Source: Kibdelosporangium philippinense (GTDB lineage Bacteria; Actinomycetota; Actinomycetes; Mycobacteriales; Pseudonocardiaceae). Taken from it: a DNA stretch of 64,000 nucleotides. How positions within the stretch are numbered: position 1 is the first letter of the stretch; each line of letters begins with the position of its first letter. Of this stretch, positions 15,919 through 25,055 are shown one piece after another. A program made the position numbers and the translations under genes. The notes below the pieces were generated by a model. The model was not told the origin of the DNA. It searched no databases and saw only the letters and a program-made list of their open reading frames with translations. The stretch lies in the NCBI RefSeq assembly GCF_021390435.2, contig NZ_JAJVCN010000003.1:1989501-2053500 (forward strand), read 5' to 3'.

Positions 15919-17385
15919 TACGACAGCAGCACAGTGTGATCTTGGTGCGGGGTCGTGATCATGGGTGCGGCCACCGCGTGATCAACTTCGAGGTGTGATT
16001 GGACTCGAGGAAGACGCGGTGGCCGCGTCGGAGACTGTAGTAGACGAGGGTTTCGCCCGCTGGCAGGCCGGGTTTGACGACATGTTCGCGCTGGTAGCTG
16101 GCCGGTTCGCGCAGGCCGATTCGCGTGCCCGTGCTCAGAAGTACCTACTAGGGCTGCTGTCTGGTGTGGAGCGCAAGAACTCCTGGTCGTTGGCGGAGCT
16201 CGCCGGGGAGAGCAGCCCGGACGGCATGCAGCGCCTGCTGAACTTCTACCGCTGGGACGCCGAGGCGGTGCGCGACGATGTGCGTGGCTACGTGCTGGCG
16301 CATCTGGATGACCCGAGTGGGGTGTTCGTCGGCGACGAGACCGGATTCATCAAGAAGGGCACCAAATCCGCGGGTGTGCAACGCCAGTACACCGGCACCT
16401 CGGGCAAGATCGACAACTGTCAGGTCGGCGTGTTTCTGACCTATGTCTCCCGGCATGGCCGGGCGTTGATCGACCGGGAGCTCTACCTGCCGCAGAAGTC
16501 CTGGTGTGCCGACCGGGATCGCTGTCGCGAGGCCGGGATCGGCGACGAGGTCGAGTTCGCGACCAAACCCGAGCTGGCCCGCCGGATGCTCGCCCGGCTG
16601 CTGGAGGCCGGGGTCACGGTGGGCTGGTTCACCGCGGACGAGCTCTACGGCGACAACCCGGCCCTGCGCGACTGGCTGGCCGAGCAGGCGGTGAACTACG
16701 TGCTGGCGGTGTCCTGCGATTACCAGGTGACCACGCCGACCGGGCCGGCGCGCGCGGACGTGCTGGCCGGCCGGGCACCGGCGCGGGGCTGGCAGCGGCT
16801 CTCGGCCGGGCGGGGCAGCAAGGGCCACCGCTTGTATGACTGGCTGCTGATCGATCCCGGTCCCGGCGAGCGGCATCAGCTGCTGGTGCGTCGCTCGATC
16901 AGCGATCCGACCGATCTGGCCTACTACGTCTGCCACACCGCCGGTCCGGTGCCACTCGCGGAACTGGTGCGCGTGGCCGGATCCCGTTGGGCGGTGAAGG
17001 AAACGTTCCAGTTCGCCAAGAACGAGACCGGGCTGGACCATTATCAAGTCCGCAAGTACATCGCGTGGTACCGGCACATCACCCTGGCCATGCTCGCCGC
17101 GGCGTTCCTGGCCGTGACCGCCCACGCTGAACGCATCCGCACCCCACCACCGCCCCATCCGGCGCCGGAAAAGGGAGCGCCAGAACCGATCCTGACCGGC
17201 TGATCCCGTTATCCTGCAACGAAATACGACGACTCTGGGCCACCCTCACCCGTCCAATACACCCCCGAGCACACATCCAGCACTGGTCTACCTGGCGCCG
17301 ACGCCACCAAACCCGCGCCCGTCACAGCCACTACCAGCGACAACACCGCACATATCAACAGGCATAACACTGTGCTGCTGTCGTA
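15919..17385 (+). mobile_element. IS701-family insertion sequence, copy 1 (1467 bp)
   Basis: The element is bounded by 19-bp perfect inverted repeats (tacgacagcagcacagtgt at 15919-15937 and its complement at 17367-17385) and by a 4-bp target duplication, CTAA (15915-15918 and 17386-17389), which fits the YTAR target of the IS701 family. It carries one intact transposase. A second copy at 56873-58339 has the same length and orientation; I see only a handful of base differences near the right end, so both are recent arrivals. Confidence 0.93.
15965..17203 (+). CDS. IS701-family transposase, copy 1
   Basis: A 412-aa DDE transposase (IS4/IS701 superfamily). Key segments are FVGDETGFIKKGTKSAGVQRQYTG, containing the first catalytic Asp, then WFTADELYGDNPALRDWL (second Asp), and the Y-x-x-E-type block near WAVKETFQFAKNETGLDHYQ. 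Length is normal. GTG 15965 opens the frame, but GTG 15995 (GVIGLEEDAV) is an equally good start. It differs from copy 2 by Ala versus Thr near the C terminus (TAHAERIR here). A long opposite-strand frame over the same bases is a codon-bias shadow. Confidence 0.93.
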   Translation: MRPPRDQLRGVIGLEEDAVAASETVVDEGFARWQAGFDDMFALVAGRFAQADSRARAQKYLLGLLSGVERKNSWSLAELAGESSPDGMQRLLNFYRWDAEAVRDDVRGYVLAHLDDPSGVFVGDETGFIKKGTKSAGVQRQYTGTSGKIDNCQVGVFLTYVSRHGRALIDRELYLPQKSWCADRDRCREAGIGDEVEFATKPELARRMLARLLEAGVTVGWFTADELYGDNPALRDWLAEQAVNYVLAVSCDYQVTTPTGPARADVLAGRAPARGWQRLSAGRGSKGHRLYDWLLIDPGPGERHQLLVRRSISDPTDLAYYVCHTAGPVPLAELVRVAGSRWAVKETFQFAKNETGLDHYQVRKYIAWYRHITLAMLAAAFLAVTAHAERIRTPPPPHPAPEKGAPEPILTG

Positions 17386-17389
17386 CTAA

Positions 17390-17714
17390 GCACGGTGATG
17401 AACCGAAGCGTTCAGCACCAGAGGAACGCGCAGAACCAGCTACTGGTGGAGCGGAAAGCGCTCAGCGCTGGGTCGAAAAAAGCACGCACCGTGGGGGTGA
17501 ACCGCCCCGGGATCGATGGAGACCCAATATTCAGCATCCACATTGCGGTCCCCGAGGCCCCGCCAGATTAAAACTGACAGGGCCTCGTATTTACCATCAG
17601 AACTCAAAGAAATTAGCCCGCCTTGACAGACCACACCCAAATCCGAGCGGTTCTAAATGCAGTAGATCCCCTAATTGAGAAACTCAGACCAAGCGTTCAA
17701 CGTCAGATCTAGAT
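17390..17714. other. AT-richer region between IS701 and the immunity gene
   Basis: About 325 bp of visibly lower GC. A minus-strand frame at 17440-17640 (66 aa from a TTG, with the frame open to about 17680) reads VLIWRGLGDRNVDAEYWVSI and may be a small gene or the remnant of one, such as a second immunity gene, but it has no clear ribosome binding site and no family I know. I see nothing else. Confidence 0.3.
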
Positions 17715-18101
17715 TCAGCCCGAATTACCCATCCCTTGAAGCACCCCGAAGATCGCCAACCCCACAGCCTGCACGTTTTCACTATAGAACCCGTACCTAT
17801 TGTGAAACGCCTCTTCGGACAAGCGATTCAGGAAGGCGAACGCCAAGGCGCCGCACAATGCCCGAAGGTCGGGGAGGGGTAACGTCACATCAATGCTTCC
17901 TCGCGACCGAAAGTCCACTTCGCGCCCCCGCAGTCCGAGGAGCCCCTCCGAGACTTCTCCGACCACGGCGGCAACTACTTGCGAAGAGTGACTGCCGCCG
18001 TATAAGTCGACAAGAACCCTTCTGACCAGTTCAAACTGAGTCGGAGTGAGGGTGAGAACGTAGACGTCACCCGACCTCCTGAGGCCAACTCTTCGATACA
18101 T
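17715..18101 (-). CDS. Probable immunity protein for the RHS toxin
   Basis: A 128-aa protein with no recognised family. It starts MYRRVGLRRSGDVYVLTLTP and contains a beta-strand/helix mix with no signal peptide, as expected for a cytoplasmic immunity protein. The ATG at 18101 lies 6 nt after the stop of the giant RHS gene (the spacer is GGTCAC), so the two are one transcription unit. In polymorphic toxin loci the gene right after the toxin almost always encodes its immunity protein, and that position is my main evidence. The sequence is less GC-rich than the chromosome, like the toxin tip. Confidence 0.55.
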   Translation of the reverse strand: MYRRVGLRRSGDVYVLTLTPTQFELVRRVLVDLYGGSHSSQVVAAVVGEVSEGLLGLRGREVDFRSRGSIDVTLPLPDLRALCGALAFAFLNRLSEEAFHNRYGFYSENVQAVGLAIFGVLQGMGNSG

Positions 18102-18107
18102 GTGACC

Positions 18108-21100
18108 TCACATTGGATTGAAGATGCTGTTGAACTCTTCTAGCGATTGATGATACGCGTGAACCATGTAGGAGTTTTGGACAACCGTCACGCCCCTACC
18201 GTTGGAGTCCTTTCTGGTCTCATCCCGCCTGGCCGTTGTTCCTGGCTTCCTCCCGTCGACGTGCGTCATACCCAAATCGCGCTGGCCGGTGAGGTAGATA
18301 GCCAAGCCGTCTACATTGCCACCAATTCCGTTAATACTATGATCCGCCGCATCGCTGGCCGAGTTGCAATTCGGACACATACGCTGAACGTTGTAGTCAA
18401 CTCCATCCGCAATATCGTTCCCATAGGTGTCCTGAATTCTTCCATGCGTTGCGTCGTCGATCCCTCCGCAGTTGTGAACGAGTACCGGGGTGTTGCCAGC
18501 GAGCACATAGTACGTGTGTAGGTCACTGACCGTGAAGTCGTAGGCGACGGCCGTCCGCGCGGTGTCCGTCAGCAGGCTGCGGACGCGAACCTGCTGGCCA
18601 GACACGCTGAACAGAAGGTCCCCGTGGTCGAGTTGGTCGGCGCGTTGCCATTCTCGGTCGGTGGCGTTGTAGAACGGGTGGTCCTCGGTGGTGGTGACGG
18701 TGGCGCCGTCTTCGGTGGCGAGTTCGAGGACGGTGTCGTCGTGGGCCATGACGGCCGTCACGACCCGTGGTCCGGTTTCGCCGGTTTCGGGGTCGGTGGC
18801 GAGTACTATGTCGCCGGTGTGGAGTTCTTCGATGCGCTTGTAGGTGCCGTCGGCCATCAATACCAAGGTGCCGGCTGCGAAGCTGCAGCCTTTTGACAAC
18901 ATGCCCCGGATGAGGGGGCCGAAAATCTTGGCTACTTTTGTAATCTGAGGCAGTTCAAAAAGAGCTTTACCGCACGACCCTTTACCCTGGACACACTTTA
19001 CGCCATCGACAACGGTCGATACCACTGGGAGCAAACCGAAAATAGATTCGTGCAGTTCAGGATCGTTGGGGCCCAGCAGCCCTTCATCTCGGGCTGCGGC
19101 ACAAAAGTCGCCGTTCTGTTCCAAATTGCCGCTGCAGGATTTCTTCGCCCAGTCGGTAACCGCTAGGTCGTGTTCATCATCCGCATAGCCGTGACCCATC
19201 GGCTTTAGTTCTTTGATTTGCTTGAACGACGGCACATTCCGCCCACCGATGGAGACTATTGATCCCGGTCGCCTTTTAGGTCTTTTTTGCCTGTCAATAT
19301 CGCCCCAGAGGCTTGTCGGAGCTTTATCCGACGTCGGAGGCTCATTCCAGTCCGAGTAAGTGTTATCCCGTTTTGAGTAAAAGTCGCAGCTGTCGCAGTA
19401 TTCCCCGGTGGGGTCGCTGAACGTGACGGGGTTGTTGCCGCTGTAGGTGTAGCCGTTGAGCTCCGCGGGGCTGGTGGGGCGCATGATGGGGTCGGCGGAG
19501 ATGAAGCGGCCGGTGACTGGGTCGTATTTGCGGGCGCCGATGTCGGTGAGGCCGGTGGCGTCGCTGGTGGGTTTGCCGAGGAAGCCGCGTTGGTCGGGCC
19601 ATGGCCCGCCCTGCACGTCGCCGAGGTTGTTGCCGTAGGCATCGTGGTCTCGCCGGGTGACGGCGAACCCGACGGAGTCCACGGCGACCTGGCCGGTGCC
19701 GTGGAGGTCGTTCAGCAGGTACTTGGGGTTGCCGGTGGAGCCGACGCGCAGCGCGACCGTTTTGCCGCCGTGGGTGTAGTAGCGGGTACCTGTGACTGTT
19801 CCGGTCTTGGTGTCCAGGGCCAGTTCTTGCCCTGGCAGGTACAGCACGGTCTTGCCCGGGTCGCGGCGGATGAGTTGGCCACCGTCAGCGTCGTAGACGT
19901 ACGAGGTCTCCCCCGCGGGGCTGGTCACCGTGGCCAGCCGGTTTTCCTTGTCCCAGGTCAGGGTTTGGTTCCCGGTCGGCACCGCCCGGGTCACCGTGTT
20001 ACCGGACGCGTCGTAGGTGTAACTCGTCGAACCCGACCGCGCCCCGGTGGTGGACGTGCCGGTCAGCGTGTGCGGTTGTTTGGCACCGACCGGGTAGGTA
20101 TAGCTGGTGACGCTGTCGCCACCAGGATTGCCTGGCACAGCGTGTTTGGTCTGTTGTTTACGCAGGCCGCTGGTTTCGAACGTCCACGACGTCCAATAAG
20201 GATTCGGGCCACCCACATTGGCCGCACCGGGTGCGTTCGCGCAGTTGTCCTTGGCGGTCCAAGCCTGCGACAACCGGTTGAGCGAATCGTATTGGTAGCA
20301 CTGGGTTCGTATCGGTGTCAGTGCCCCGACCGGGCCTCGGGTTTCCACGGACTTGGTCGGGTTACCCGCTGGGTCGTAGGTGTACTGCAGGTCGCTGATC
20401 TGGGCTTCTGCTTGACGGACGGACAGGTTCTGTCCGGTCAGACGCCGGGTTTGCGGGTCGTAGGCGTAGGTCAGCCACGCGGAATTGTCTAGTGAGGACA
20501 GTGCGAACTGACCTGTTTCGCCGTACGGGGTGTAGGTGGTGTCGGAGACGTAGTCGAAGTCGCCCCACAGGACCTTGGGCTGACCGAACGTATCGTATTC
20601 GGTCCGGATGATCTCGTCGGGCAATCCGCCCGCGTACGCGGGCTGGATCGTGCTCGGTAGCCCAGTCGAGGTGAAGGACAACCTGGTCAGGTACGTGCCT
20701 GCCAGGCCGGTCTCGCCAGCGGGGATAGTCGTGCGGTTGCCGCGGGGAAGTCCCATGCCGTTGTATCCGGTGGTGGCGGAGACGTAGTCGCCCTTGGGCG
20801 TGTGCCGGGTCGAGGAGGTCAGTTTCCCGGCTTGCAAGGTGTCCCAGGTCCACTCGGACAGTGTTGGGCCGGTGACGGGTCCATCATGGACAGCTACCTT
20901 GCGGCCCAGCGCGTCGTAGGCGTAGGTCAGTGTCTGATTGCGGGCGTCCGTGGTGGACGAGATCCGGTCGAGGGCGTCATAGGCTATCGTGCTGGTTCCG
21001 GTGTCCGGGTCGGTTTGCGAGATCTTGCGACCGAGGAAGTCGTACCGGTAGGTCCAGGTGGCGTTGGCCGCGTCGGTGATCGATTCCTGTTGCCCGGTGG

Positions 21101-24100
21101 CGGTGTAGCTGTATTTGGTGATTTCTGGGGCGCCACCGGTCACGTGCCCGTTGCCGTCCACGGCAGGCGGTGTGGTGTGCCGGTGTAGTTCGATCATCTT
21201 GCCGCGGACGTCGTTCACTGTGGTCGACGCGACACCACCTTGTGGCGGCAGCACAGTCGTGCGATCACCACCATGGATGGTTCTAGTTTCCCAGGTCGCT
21301 TGCAATCCTTTGTAGGCGGTTGATCGCTCGGGACGGCCGGAGCCGTCGTAGGTGACGACGGTGCGGTCGTCGACCGCGCTGTCGGCGACCTGCACGAGCG
21401 TGGTGCTGGCCGCACCGTTGGTGTAGTACCGGTTGTTGCTGATCCTGGCCCAGCCGTGTGAGTCGTAGAAGGTGTCCTTGACCGCCCGGCCACCGGCTTC
21501 GACATCCGTCTGGGTCTGCCGCAGCAGCCCGAAAGCGTCGTAAAGATTGATCGCGGTGACGTAGTTCCTGCCCTTGCCATGATCGACAAGGGCTTTACTG
21601 GTCACCGCCAGAGGCCCGTCCAGCCGCAGGGTGTACTCATACTTGGCGGTCGCGTCGTCGAATCCCTTGGTCTGCCCTGGTTTCCACACCGCCACCAGTC
21701 GGCCGAGCGGGTCGTAAACCGCGTCAGTACGCAGCCCGGCGACATCGACCGCAGCGATCGTTTTGCCGCGTGAGGGCTCGTACTGCGTGCTCGCGGTCTG
21801 ATTCTTCGGGTTGGTGACCACGGTCTGGGACACGATGCCGCCCTCAGCAGGCGTATAGGCCGTCGTAGTGACGTTTCCATCCGCGTCGGTCGACGTCAGC
21901 GTCCGACCAAGCGGGTCGGACGTGACCGTCGAGAGCACCGCGAAGGTCAACTTTCCCTGCTGATTGCCGGTAGCTCGTTCTGTCTTCGATGGCAGGCCGC
22001 GGGTGACCACGCCCAGCTCTGAAGAGCCGTCGTAGTACGTGCGGGCGACGCTCAAGATCAACCGCGGAGTGGGATCACCAGCAGGACAAGCCTCTTGGGA
22101 AGTGATGACCTCCTTGGGTTTGCTGCGGATCCAGTTCTCGGTGTTGTCCGCGTACCGAGTGGTGGCGCACAGATCCGGCACACCATCCCCTGAGGTGGTT
22201 GCCGCGACTGGCCGACCAGCCGAGTCATATCTGGTGGTGGTGCTGGTCTTGCGGGTTCCTCCGGCAGCCAGGTGGGTGAACGATTGGGTCTTGCTCGGGG
22301 CGGTGACGCGCGCCAGCAACGGGGATAACCCGGGGCGGTTACGGGTCGCGGTCGTTGCCACAGTGGTGTGTTCGGTGAGCTCGGTGGATAGCCGGGGGCC
22401 ACCGTCGCCATTGAACGTCTCCACTTCGCGGGCCTGGCCGGCGTAGAGGTCGTTGTCGGGCAGTTCGGTACCGAACGAGTCGCGGACCTTGGCCGGGCGT
22501 CTGCCGTTGTTAGGCATGATGTCGCCATCCATGCCCCGGAAATACGTGGTGCGTGTCAGGGTTCGCTTGTCTGGGACTCCCCCGACAGTGTTCTGGGTGT
22601 TGCCAGAGCGGACCTCGACCTTCTCGTACCCACGGAACTGGCCGTACGTGCGGTGGGCCGGTTTGACCAGTTCGTTGTCGTCGAAATGCCATGCCGGTTT
22701 GCCTAGGTAGGTGTAGTTGGTCACCTGCGTCGGGGAGATACCGTTGCGGTCCTGGACCTGGATCTCGGTCACCACATACTTGTGGAACCAGTCCAGAGTC
22801 ACGTCCTTGAAATACGGCGGGTTCCACTTGACCGGGTAACACATCTTGTCGTTTGTGGACGGATCCGCCGGCACCGTGTCCTTGGTGCACTCGGCTCTGC
22901 TGTAGGTGACATTAGTGATCGTCCCGGTGTCGCCAGCGATGTTGGTCAGCCGCCAATGCGCCATCGCGGGCAAATTCTGGTGCCCCAGCACACGGTTGTC
23001 GAACAACTGGCTCGTGAACGATATCGGCGGCATCGTGACCGATGTGCCATCCGGCGCGAACCCAGTGCGGACGATCGAGTCCAGCCGCAACTCCCGGTCA
23101 CCGTACCCCAACCCCGGCAAGGTCTGGTTCAACGCGTACGAGTCCACTTTGACCGGACCAGACCCGGTGTCGTACCACGTGGTGATCGTGGTCAACTTGC
23201 GCGTGGTCCAGAACGTCGGCGAGTGGTTATTACACGTCTCGCCCTGCTTACACTGTTGATCCACCGGAACATCCGGCCAGGACAACGCGTTCTTGGGAGT
23301 CATGTGGGCCGGGTCGGAGCAGTTGACCTTGGGGTCAATCGCCGGATCGCAGCGTTCCGTGGTGTCGAACGTGACCTGCCCCGGTGCTCGCTGACCGGCG
23401 ATCCCGCTGCCGGTGTCGCGCATGCCGTAGTCGATACGCTTGAGGGTGCCGCCGCGGGTGTACAAGACACTGTTGGTCTTCATGTTCACGCCGTAGTGAT
23501 TCGTCTCGGCGTTGTAGTAATAGGCGGTCGCGCCGCCCAGCGTGCTGACGACATAGTCAAGGTTCCAGCGCCACGCCTGCGTGCAGGACGCCTTGGCGAA
23601 GTCGCTGTTGTAACACGGGTTGCCCGGATGCGGTCCATACACTGGCGCGGTCCACGTCGAGGCGGCCTCGGGGCGCAGCCCGAAAAAGTACTGGGTGCCG
23701 TCTGGTGTCGTGACCTTCCAATGCTCCCCGTCCCGCGCGCCATTGCCCACACCGGACTTCAGCTCGATCTTGGCGTTGCTGTCCGACTCCGCCCGCCACA
23801 CACCTGTGGCATCGTCACGCACCAGCGCGGTGGTGGCACCAGCCAGGTTCATCGTGACGATGTTGCCCGCCCAGCACAGGTCACCGGTCTGCTTTTCCTT
23901 GGGCAGCGCGGTGTCATCGCTACACGAGCGGTATGAGCGCTCGACATACCCTGGGCTGTAGTCCCAGCCTTGCCCGATGAACGAGCCTTGGTTGTTGGTT
24001 GCCGCGGTCCGACCGTCCACACTGGTCGACGAGTACGCCAGGCTGATCCCCGGCGCCCCGCCCGTCGCCACGGGCGGGACATCGATCGGATACGTCCACC

Positions 24101-24830
24101 GAAACCCGCCCGAAGCTCCCGTCACCGACCACGATCCAGACGGAGCAAGCGAACTGGCGACGAACTGGCCCTGCGACCCGCCCGGCCCACCGACCGCAGC
24201 CACCACGACCGGATTCCCTTCACCCTGCGGCGAGATATCAGCGGTGACCACACGAGTGCCGGGATCATTGTTCGACACCAACGGTGTCTGAACACGACAC
24301 TCCGGTTTGTCTGGAGTGGTCAACGCACAGTCCGGCAACGCGACCAGACGCAACCGGCTCCCGAAGCCCGCGCCCATCGACTCGCCGAAACCCGAGTAGT
24401 CCACCCCGACCGAGGTCGCCTGCGGCAAGGTGACCGACAACATCACGCCAGCAACCCCGGCCCTGCGCCCAGCCTCCTGATCTGCGATGCGGACTCGCGC
24501 GGTCCCCGACCCACCGCCCAGGAACACCGGCAGCGCCCCAGCCCGCTGTGCGGTGCTGCCTCTGGCTTGGTCGAGGTCCACATCGGCCTCACCCGCAGCA
24601 GGCCAGTTGGCCTGTCTCGGCGCAGGCACATCCGAGACTCGCGGCGCAGCCGCAGGCCGCAACGGAAAATCCTTGTGAGGTATGGGTTTCATCTGCTGCG
24701 GGACTGGCCTATCCGGATCAGTCGCTGCGAATGCGGGCCCTGCCAATCCGGTCACCACCGTTGCGGCGGTCACCATTGTCATCCACAGCGACATGCCCGA
24801 GAACGCGCGGCGTTGTCTGCCCGAGGCCAT
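18108..24830 (-). CDS. Giant secreted RHS/YD-repeat polymorphic toxin with Hint domain
   Basis: A 2240-aa protein. The signal peptide is residues ~1-35 (MTMVTAATVVTGLAGPAFAA). A long RHS/YD-repeat shell follows (many units like YDALGRKVAV, YDPLGRLVAV, YDASGNTVTR), ending in the RHS core near residue 1790 (YDPVTGRFISADP, GYTYSGNNPVTFSDPTGEY). Near 1980 a Hint domain begins (CSFAAGTLVLMADGTYKRIE) and ends in TPVLVHN near 2118. The last ~120 residues are the presumed toxin, with MCPNCNSASDAADHS and HVDGRKPGTT; I do not recognise its activity. RHS shells enclose the toxin, and Hint domains cleave it free. ATG 24830 has GGGGGG upstream. The toxin end is less GC-rich, as in exchanged tips. Confidence 0.88.
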   Translation of the reverse strand: MASGRQRRAFSGMSLWMTMVTAATVVTGLAGPAFAATDPDRPVPQQMKPIPHKDFPLRPAAAPRVSDVPAPRQANWPAAGEADVDLDQARGSTAQRAGALPVFLGGGSGTARVRIADQEAGRRAGVAGVMLSVTLPQATSVGVDYSGFGESMGAGFGSRLRLVALPDCALTTPDKPECRVQTPLVSNNDPGTRVVTADISPQGEGNPVVVAAVGGPGGSQGQFVASSLAPSGSWSVTGASGGFRWTYPIDVPPVATGGAPGISLAYSSTSVDGRTAATNNQGSFIGQGWDYSPGYVERSYRSCSDDTALPKEKQTGDLCWAGNIVTMNLAGATTALVRDDATGVWRAESDSNAKIELKSGVGNGARDGEHWKVTTPDGTQYFFGLRPEAASTWTAPVYGPHPGNPCYNSDFAKASCTQAWRWNLDYVVSTLGGATAYYYNAETNHYGVNMKTNSVLYTRGGTLKRIDYGMRDTGSGIAGQRAPGQVTFDTTERCDPAIDPKVNCSDPAHMTPKNALSWPDVPVDQQCKQGETCNNHSPTFWTTRKLTTITTWYDTGSGPVKVDSYALNQTLPGLGYGDRELRLDSIVRTGFAPDGTSVTMPPISFTSQLFDNRVLGHQNLPAMAHWRLTNIAGDTGTITNVTYSRAECTKDTVPADPSTNDKMCYPVKWNPPYFKDVTLDWFHKYVVTEIQVQDRNGISPTQVTNYTYLGKPAWHFDDNELVKPAHRTYGQFRGYEKVEVRSGNTQNTVGGVPDKRTLTRTTYFRGMDGDIMPNNGRRPAKVRDSFGTELPDNDLYAGQAREVETFNGDGGPRLSTELTEHTTVATTATRNRPGLSPLLARVTAPSKTQSFTHLAAGGTRKTSTTTRYDSAGRPVAATTSGDGVPDLCATTRYADNTENWIRSKPKEVITSQEACPAGDPTPRLILSVARTYYDGSSELGVVTRGLPSKTERATGNQQGKLTFAVLSTVTSDPLGRTLTSTDADGNVTTTAYTPAEGGIVSQTVVTNPKNQTASTQYEPSRGKTIAAVDVAGLRTDAVYDPLGRLVAVWKPGQTKGFDDATAKYEYTLRLDGPLAVTSKALVDHGKGRNYVTAINLYDAFGLLRQTQTDVEAGGRAVKDTFYDSHGWARISNNRYYTNGAASTTLVQVADSAVDDRTVVTYDGSGRPERSTAYKGLQATWETRTIHGGDRTTVLPPQGGVASTTVNDVRGKMIELHRHTTPPAVDGNGHVTGGAPEITKYSYTATGQQESITDAANATWTYRYDFLGRKISQTDPDTGTSTIAYDALDRISSTTDARNQTLTYAYDALGRKVAVHDGPVTGPTLSEWTWDTLQAGKLTSSTRHTPKGDYVSATTGYNGMGLPRGNRTTIPAGETGLAGTYLTRLSFTSTGLPSTIQPAYAGGLPDEIIRTEYDTFGQPKVLWGDFDYVSDTTYTPYGETGQFALSSLDNSAWLTYAYDPQTRRLTGQNLSVRQAEAQISDLQYTYDPAGNPTKSVETRGPVGALTPIRTQCYQYDSLNRLSQAWTAKDNCANAPGAANVGGPNPYWTSWTFETSGLRKQQTKHAVPGNPGGDSVTSYTYPVGAKQPHTLTGTSTTGARSGSTSYTYDASGNTVTRAVPTGNQTLTWDKENRLATVTSPAGETSYVYDADGGQLIRRDPGKTVLYLPGQELALDTKTGTVTGTRYYTHGGKTVALRVGSTGNPKYLLNDLHGTGQVAVDSVGFAVTRRDHDAYGNNLGDVQGGPWPDQRGFLGKPTSDATGLTDIGARKYDPVTGRFISADPIMRPTSPAELNGYTYSGNNPVTFSDPTGEYCDSCDFYSKRDNTYSDWNEPPTSDKAPTSLWGDIDRQKRPKRRPGSIVSIGGRNVPSFKQIKELKPMGHGYADDEHDLAVTDWAKKSCSGNLEQNGDFCAAARDEGLLGPNDPELHESIFGLLPVVSTVVDGVKCVQGKGSCGKALFELPQITKVAKIFGPLIRGMLSKGCSFAAGTLVLMADGTYKRIEELHTGDIVLATDPETGETGPRVVTAVMAHDDTVLELATEDGATVTTTEDHPFYNATDREWQRADQLDHGDLLFSVSGQQVRVRSLLTDTARTAVAYDFTVSDLHTYYVLAGNTPVLVHNCGGIDDATHGRIQDTYGNDIADGVDYNVQRMCPNCNSASDAADHSINGIGGNVDGLAIYLTGQRDLGMTHVDGRKPGTTARRDETRKDSNGRGVTVVQNSYMVHAYHQSLEEFNSIFNPM

Positions 24831-25055
24831 GATCGTTACCCCCCGTATACGGACGATCCCCACCTGTATCGGCCTGCGGACCGTAACGAAGCCACCCGAC
24901 CTGCCACAAGACCTAGTTGTTTGTTGCCTGGCAATGAGATCAGCGTCAGCTCGGCCATAAGGAGCAAGTTTCGTCAGGACCGGTTCACACTCTGTTCAAA
25001 AGCGACTGCGGCTAGTAGTTTTCGCACGACTGTCGAACTTCAGGGGGGAAGCCTG
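24831..25055. promoter_or_regulatory. Shared promoter region of divergent RHS and partner genes
   Basis: A 225-bp gap between two divergent genes for large exported proteins, each with a strong G-rich ribosome binding site (about 24839-24845 and 25041-25048). Composition falls around 24910-24990. Both promoters must lie here, but I could not find a convincing -35/-10 pair. Confidence 0.45.

Noticed and set aside
23970..25055. N-terminal extension of the partner protein from 23970
   Set aside because: It would run antiparallel through the RHS signal peptide; the ATG at 25056 has a strong ribosome binding site and a signal peptide.
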